Positions 61,996 through 64,000 of a stretch of 64,000 nucleotides of DNA are shown in pieces (within the stretch, counting starts at the first letter, position 1; each line of letters starts with the position of its first letter). The notes under the pieces were generated by a model. It was not told the origin of the DNA. It worked only from the letters and a program-made list of their open reading frames with translations, and did no database searches. The stretch spans positions 1-64,000 of the forward strand of contig CAZEIH010000018.1 of assembly GCA_964512095.1 (NCBI GenBank), in the 5' to 3' direction. Origin of the DNA: DTU013 sp964512095. GTDB lineage: Bacteria > Bacillota > Clostridia > Acetivibrionales > DTU013. Position numbers and translations under genes: made by a program.

Positions 61996-62054
61996 ATTAT
62001 GCTGTGCTCATTCGAAATAGATATAATTATCGGATGTTGGTAAATTATTATCGG
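61996..62054 (-). promoter_or_regulatory. chvE promoter with 21-bp-spaced direct repeat (candidate YesN operator)
   Basis: On the minus strand CCGATAAT occurs at 62054-62047 and again at 62033-62026, exactly 21 bp apart and in the same orientation. A -10-like CATAAT lies at 62001-61996. The -35 position (62024-62019, ATATCT) is poor and overlaps the proximal repeat. Two same-face half-sites abutting a weak -35 is the usual layout of AraC-type activation. Confidence 0.55.
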
Positions 62055-62252
62055 TAGAAGAAAACTATTTGTGATAACTGGAATTTTTTAATATTAAAAT
62101 ATTCCCCGTATGTTTTTTACTATAGCTTCAAACACCAAACACCCAGAAAGAGCCGAAACTTGTATATTTAGCAAGGCTACTCTTGTTATCAATGTAGCCG
62201 CAAAAAATTTGCTTAGAACATAAAGCAGTTATTTTGTGCTTTGTTATGGTAT

Positions 62253-62276
62253 AGTCAATTTGCTTCGCTGAGGTAG
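62253..62276 (+). repeat. Dispersed hairpin element, end fragment R9
   Basis: AGTCAATTTGCTTCGCTGAGGTAG matches only the left end of the element. It lies about 65 bases beyond the MgtE stop. Confidence 0.45.
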
Positions 62277-62340
62277 TTTCATTTTACTCTGAGCTTTACA
62301 AGGTCTTTCAGCTATCAGCGATGGTGGATTTTTCCGGATA

Positions 62341-63675
62341 TTATATACCCAGCAGCCATGTAGCCATTGTAAAATATATCATTAGGGCTACAGCATCAAC
62401 GACAGTTGTTATTAATGGACCTGCCATAATCGCTGGATCAAGCCTGAACTTTTTAGCTATAATAGGTAATACACCACCCACCACCTTAGCCAATATAATT
62501 GTCAAAAACAATGTAAATGATACGGTTATGGCTACTAGTATATCAGTCCTCTCAAGAAAATAAATTCTTAAAAAGTTAACAACAGATAGAGCAATACCAA
62601 CAACACCGCTTACACATAGCTCTTTCCATAGAACCTTCACAATATCACTGGGCTTTAGTTCTCCTAAAGCTAACCCTCTTATTATTAACGTTGAGGATTG
62701 AGAACCAGAATTTCCGCCTGTATCCATAATCATAGGTATAAAGGCTGCCAGTATCATTGCTGACTCCAATGCGTTCTCAAATTTTTTTATAATTCCTCCC
62801 GTAAAAGTGGCAGAAACCATCAGTACTAACAGCCATGGTATTCTGTTCTTTGCTAATACCCAATTGTTTGTTTTCAAGTATTCCTTTTCTGAAGGTTGCA
62901 TTGCAGCCATTTTATAAAGGTCTTCTGTGACTTCTTGATCTATAACGTCTAAAATATCATCTACTGTTATTATTCCAACAAGTCTATTTTCCTTATCTAC
63001 AACAGGCATAACATAATAATCATATTTTTTAAACAAACTGGCGACATCTTCTTGATCATCATGGGTATTTATCGATATCACATCTGTATCCATAATGTCT
63101 TTAATAACTGTTGTATCATCATTTAACATCAGTTTTCTAAGGGATATAATACCCTCAAGTACTCTATTGCTGTTAATAACATAACAAGTATCAATCGTCT
63201 CTTTGTCGACTCCAATTTTCTTAATGTATTGTATTGCTTGCCCTACTGTCATTTCTTTTTTTAAGTCAACATATTCAATGGTCATAATACTGCCGGCAGA
63301 ATCTTCCGGATAATTCAATATCTGATTAATTATTATCCTTGTTTTCTCATTGGTGTTTTTTAGCATCCTTTTAACAACATTCGATGGCATCTCTTCTAAA
63401 AAGTCTACAGCATCATCAATAAAAAGTGCATTTAAAATACTAATGGCTTCCTCGTCAGTAATAGATTCAATAATGTATTTTTGAAGTTCACTTGACATAT
63501 GAGTAAAAACATCAGAAGACAAATCCTTGGGTAAAATTCTAAATACAAGCAAAAGCTTTTGCTGATCAATATCTTCGAATAATTGTGCAATATCAACTGC
63601 ATTCAAACTAATAATTTCATTTCTTACTTCAACATACTTACCTTCTTCAACAAGACCAATAATTTTTTCTTTCAT
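62341..63675 (-). CDS. mgtE: Magnesium transporter MgtE
   Basis: The 444-residue Mg2+ channel/transporter has an N-terminal superhelical domain (about 1-130) and paired CBS domains (about 135-255, with IMTIEYVDLKKEMTVGQAI and VVDKENRLVGIITVDDI). A C-terminal membrane domain of about five segments (285-444) includes MDTGGNSGSQSSTL near residue 320, part of the family's ion pathway. AAAGGAGGG precedes the ATG. It lies 42 bases after the Crp/Fnr-type gene on the same strand and may be cotranscribed with it. The length is normal. Confidence 0.95.
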   Translation of the reverse strand: MKEKIIGLVEEGKYVEVRNEIISLNAVDIAQLFEDIDQQKLLLVFRILPKDLSSDVFTHMSSELQKYIIESITDEEAISILNALFIDDAVDFLEEMPSNVVKRMLKNTNEKTRIIINQILNYPEDSAGSIMTIEYVDLKKEMTVGQAIQYIKKIGVDKETIDTCYVINSNRVLEGIISLRKLMLNDDTTVIKDIMDTDVISINTHDDQEDVASLFKKYDYYVMPVVDKENRLVGIITVDDILDVIDQEVTEDLYKMAAMQPSEKEYLKTNNWVLAKNRIPWLLVLMVSATFTGGIIKKFENALESAMILAAFIPMIMDTGGNSGSQSSTLIIRGLALGELKPSDIVKVLWKELCVSGVVGIALSVVNFLRIYFLERTDILVAITVSFTLFLTIILAKVVGGVLPIIAKKFRLDPAIMAGPLITTVVDAVALMIYFTMATWLLGI

Positions 63676-63717
63676 ACGTAGCCCTCCTTTGGTGGTGGTA
63701 ACAGGGGTTTCGTGACA

Positions 63718-64000
63718 CTACCACCGTCCCCCTGTCATTATCCCTTTCACGATTTCTATCGATTCTGAGTCATATTTTATCAGTCCATCGTCTCTCATTT
63801 TAGCGAGTTCCCTGGATAAAGAAGTCCTTTGAACACCAATCCTTTCGGCTAAAGACCTTTTTGTCATGTTAAGCTTGATTATGTTCGAGTGCTGCTTTTT
63901 TCTCTCATAATTAAGAAAGCTTATTACGCTTTCTCGAATTGTTCTGTTTACATAGTGCTTAATTCTATCCCCAAGGATTGCCGTGTGGTCGGATACATAC
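63718..64000 (-). CDS. Crp/Fnr-family transcriptional regulator, C-terminal part only
   Basis: Cut by the window end; about 93 codons are visible, ending at TAG 63718-63720. The visible part is the end of the dimerisation helix and a winged helix-turn-helix. The segment TKRSLAERIGVQRTSLSRE is followed by LAKMRDDGLIKYD, a classic Crp/Fnr DNA-binding region. The effector-binding half lies outside the window, so the signal is unknown. It precedes mgtE by 42 bases. Confidence 0.85.
   Translation of the reverse strand, partial: YVSDHTAILGDRIKHYVNRTIRESVISFLNYERKKQHSNIIKLNMTKRSLAERIGVQRTSLSRELAKMRDDGLIKYDSESIEIVKGIMTGGRW

Larger units (their letters stand above)
61950..62340. other. Intergenic region upstream of chvE
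   Basis: The left part holds the chvE promoter and a candidate operator, described separately. The rest is AT-rich without a gene. A fragment of the dispersed element (62253-62276) lies near the MgtE stop. Confidence 0.5.

Noticed and set aside
63676..63717. M-box magnesium riboswitch before mgtE
   Set aside because: Only 42 bases separate mgtE from the upstream Crp/Fnr-type gene, too short for an M-box.
1..64000. tRNA, rRNA, prophage or integrative element
   Set aside because: No cloverleaf, rRNA segment, integrase, transposase or structural phage gene was recognised on either strand.

Overview
The window looks like chromosomal DNA of a low-to-moderate GC, endospore-forming Firmicute of the Clostridia. 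The evidence is a Spo0E-like phosphatase, a spore-coat transglutaminase (Tgl) beside SpoVB, LytS/YesN-type two-component proteins, strong GGAGG ribosome binding sites and rho-independent terminators. A relative of the cellulolytic clostridia (cluster III) is my inference from the very large GT84/GH94 beta-glucan synthase and the many sugar-uptake and glycosidase-like genes. No rRNA, tRNA, CRISPR, transposase or phage gene was seen.

Layout. 1-3.5 kb: glycerate kinase, an ECF-type membrane protein, a small Spo0E-like gene with a TTG start, and a 148-bp tandem array. 3.5-12.2 kb: one 2918-residue cyclic beta-1,2-glucan synthase-like enzyme. 12.7-18.6 kb (minus strand): patatin-like lipase, papain-like amidase, ECF sigma factor, a receiver-only regulator, and a NarL-type regulator with its three-GAF kinase. 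18.8-25.2 kb: peptidoglycan peptidase, acyl-CoA ligase with methyltransferase, LOG protein, and a GH26-like protein. 25.8-30.2 kb: SPFH protein diverging from a MalEFG-type sugar importer without its ATPase. 30.3-39 kb: cyclophilin, NdpA-like protein, ribosomal protein L25, a radical SAM / PlsC / C45-hydrolase operon, and a TIM-barrel protein of unknown function. 39-44.9 kb: a CheY with a MshEN-CheX fusion, then a sporulation operon of two unknown genes, tgl and spoVB. 44.8-51.9 kb: a three-gene signalling operon of one REC-GGDEF-degenerate EAL protein and two paralogous LacI-sensor histidine kinases. 52.2-62 kb: a sugar-sensing module (binding protein, LytS-like kinase, YesN-like regulator, second binding protein) beside a ChvE-GguA-GguB sugar ABC transporter. 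62.3-64 kb: MgtE and the C-terminal end of a Crp/Fnr regulator.

How it works together. Much of the window concerns sensing and importing sugars and turning those signals into phosphotransfer or cyclic-di-GMP outputs. The 52-62 kb module matches the known clostridial XylFII-LytS-YesN design for inducing a pentose/monosaccharide transporter, with an extra binding protein translationally coupled to YesN. A 21-bp-spaced direct repeat upstream of chvE is a good candidate operator. Two unrelated loci point to cyclic-di-GMP: a GGDEF enzyme and a protein with four MshEN half-motifs fused to a CheX phosphatase.

Non-coding structure is unusually rich. A dispersed element of about 125 bp that can fold into several hairpins occurs about nine times, several copies just after stop codons. 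Five unrelated tandem arrays (periods 148, 77, 32, 20 and 20 bp) lie at or within about 20 bp of stop codons. The most novel candidates are the MshEN-CheX/CheY pair, the LacI-sensor kinase operon, the unknown sporulation genes coupled to tgl, and the dispersed hairpin element.
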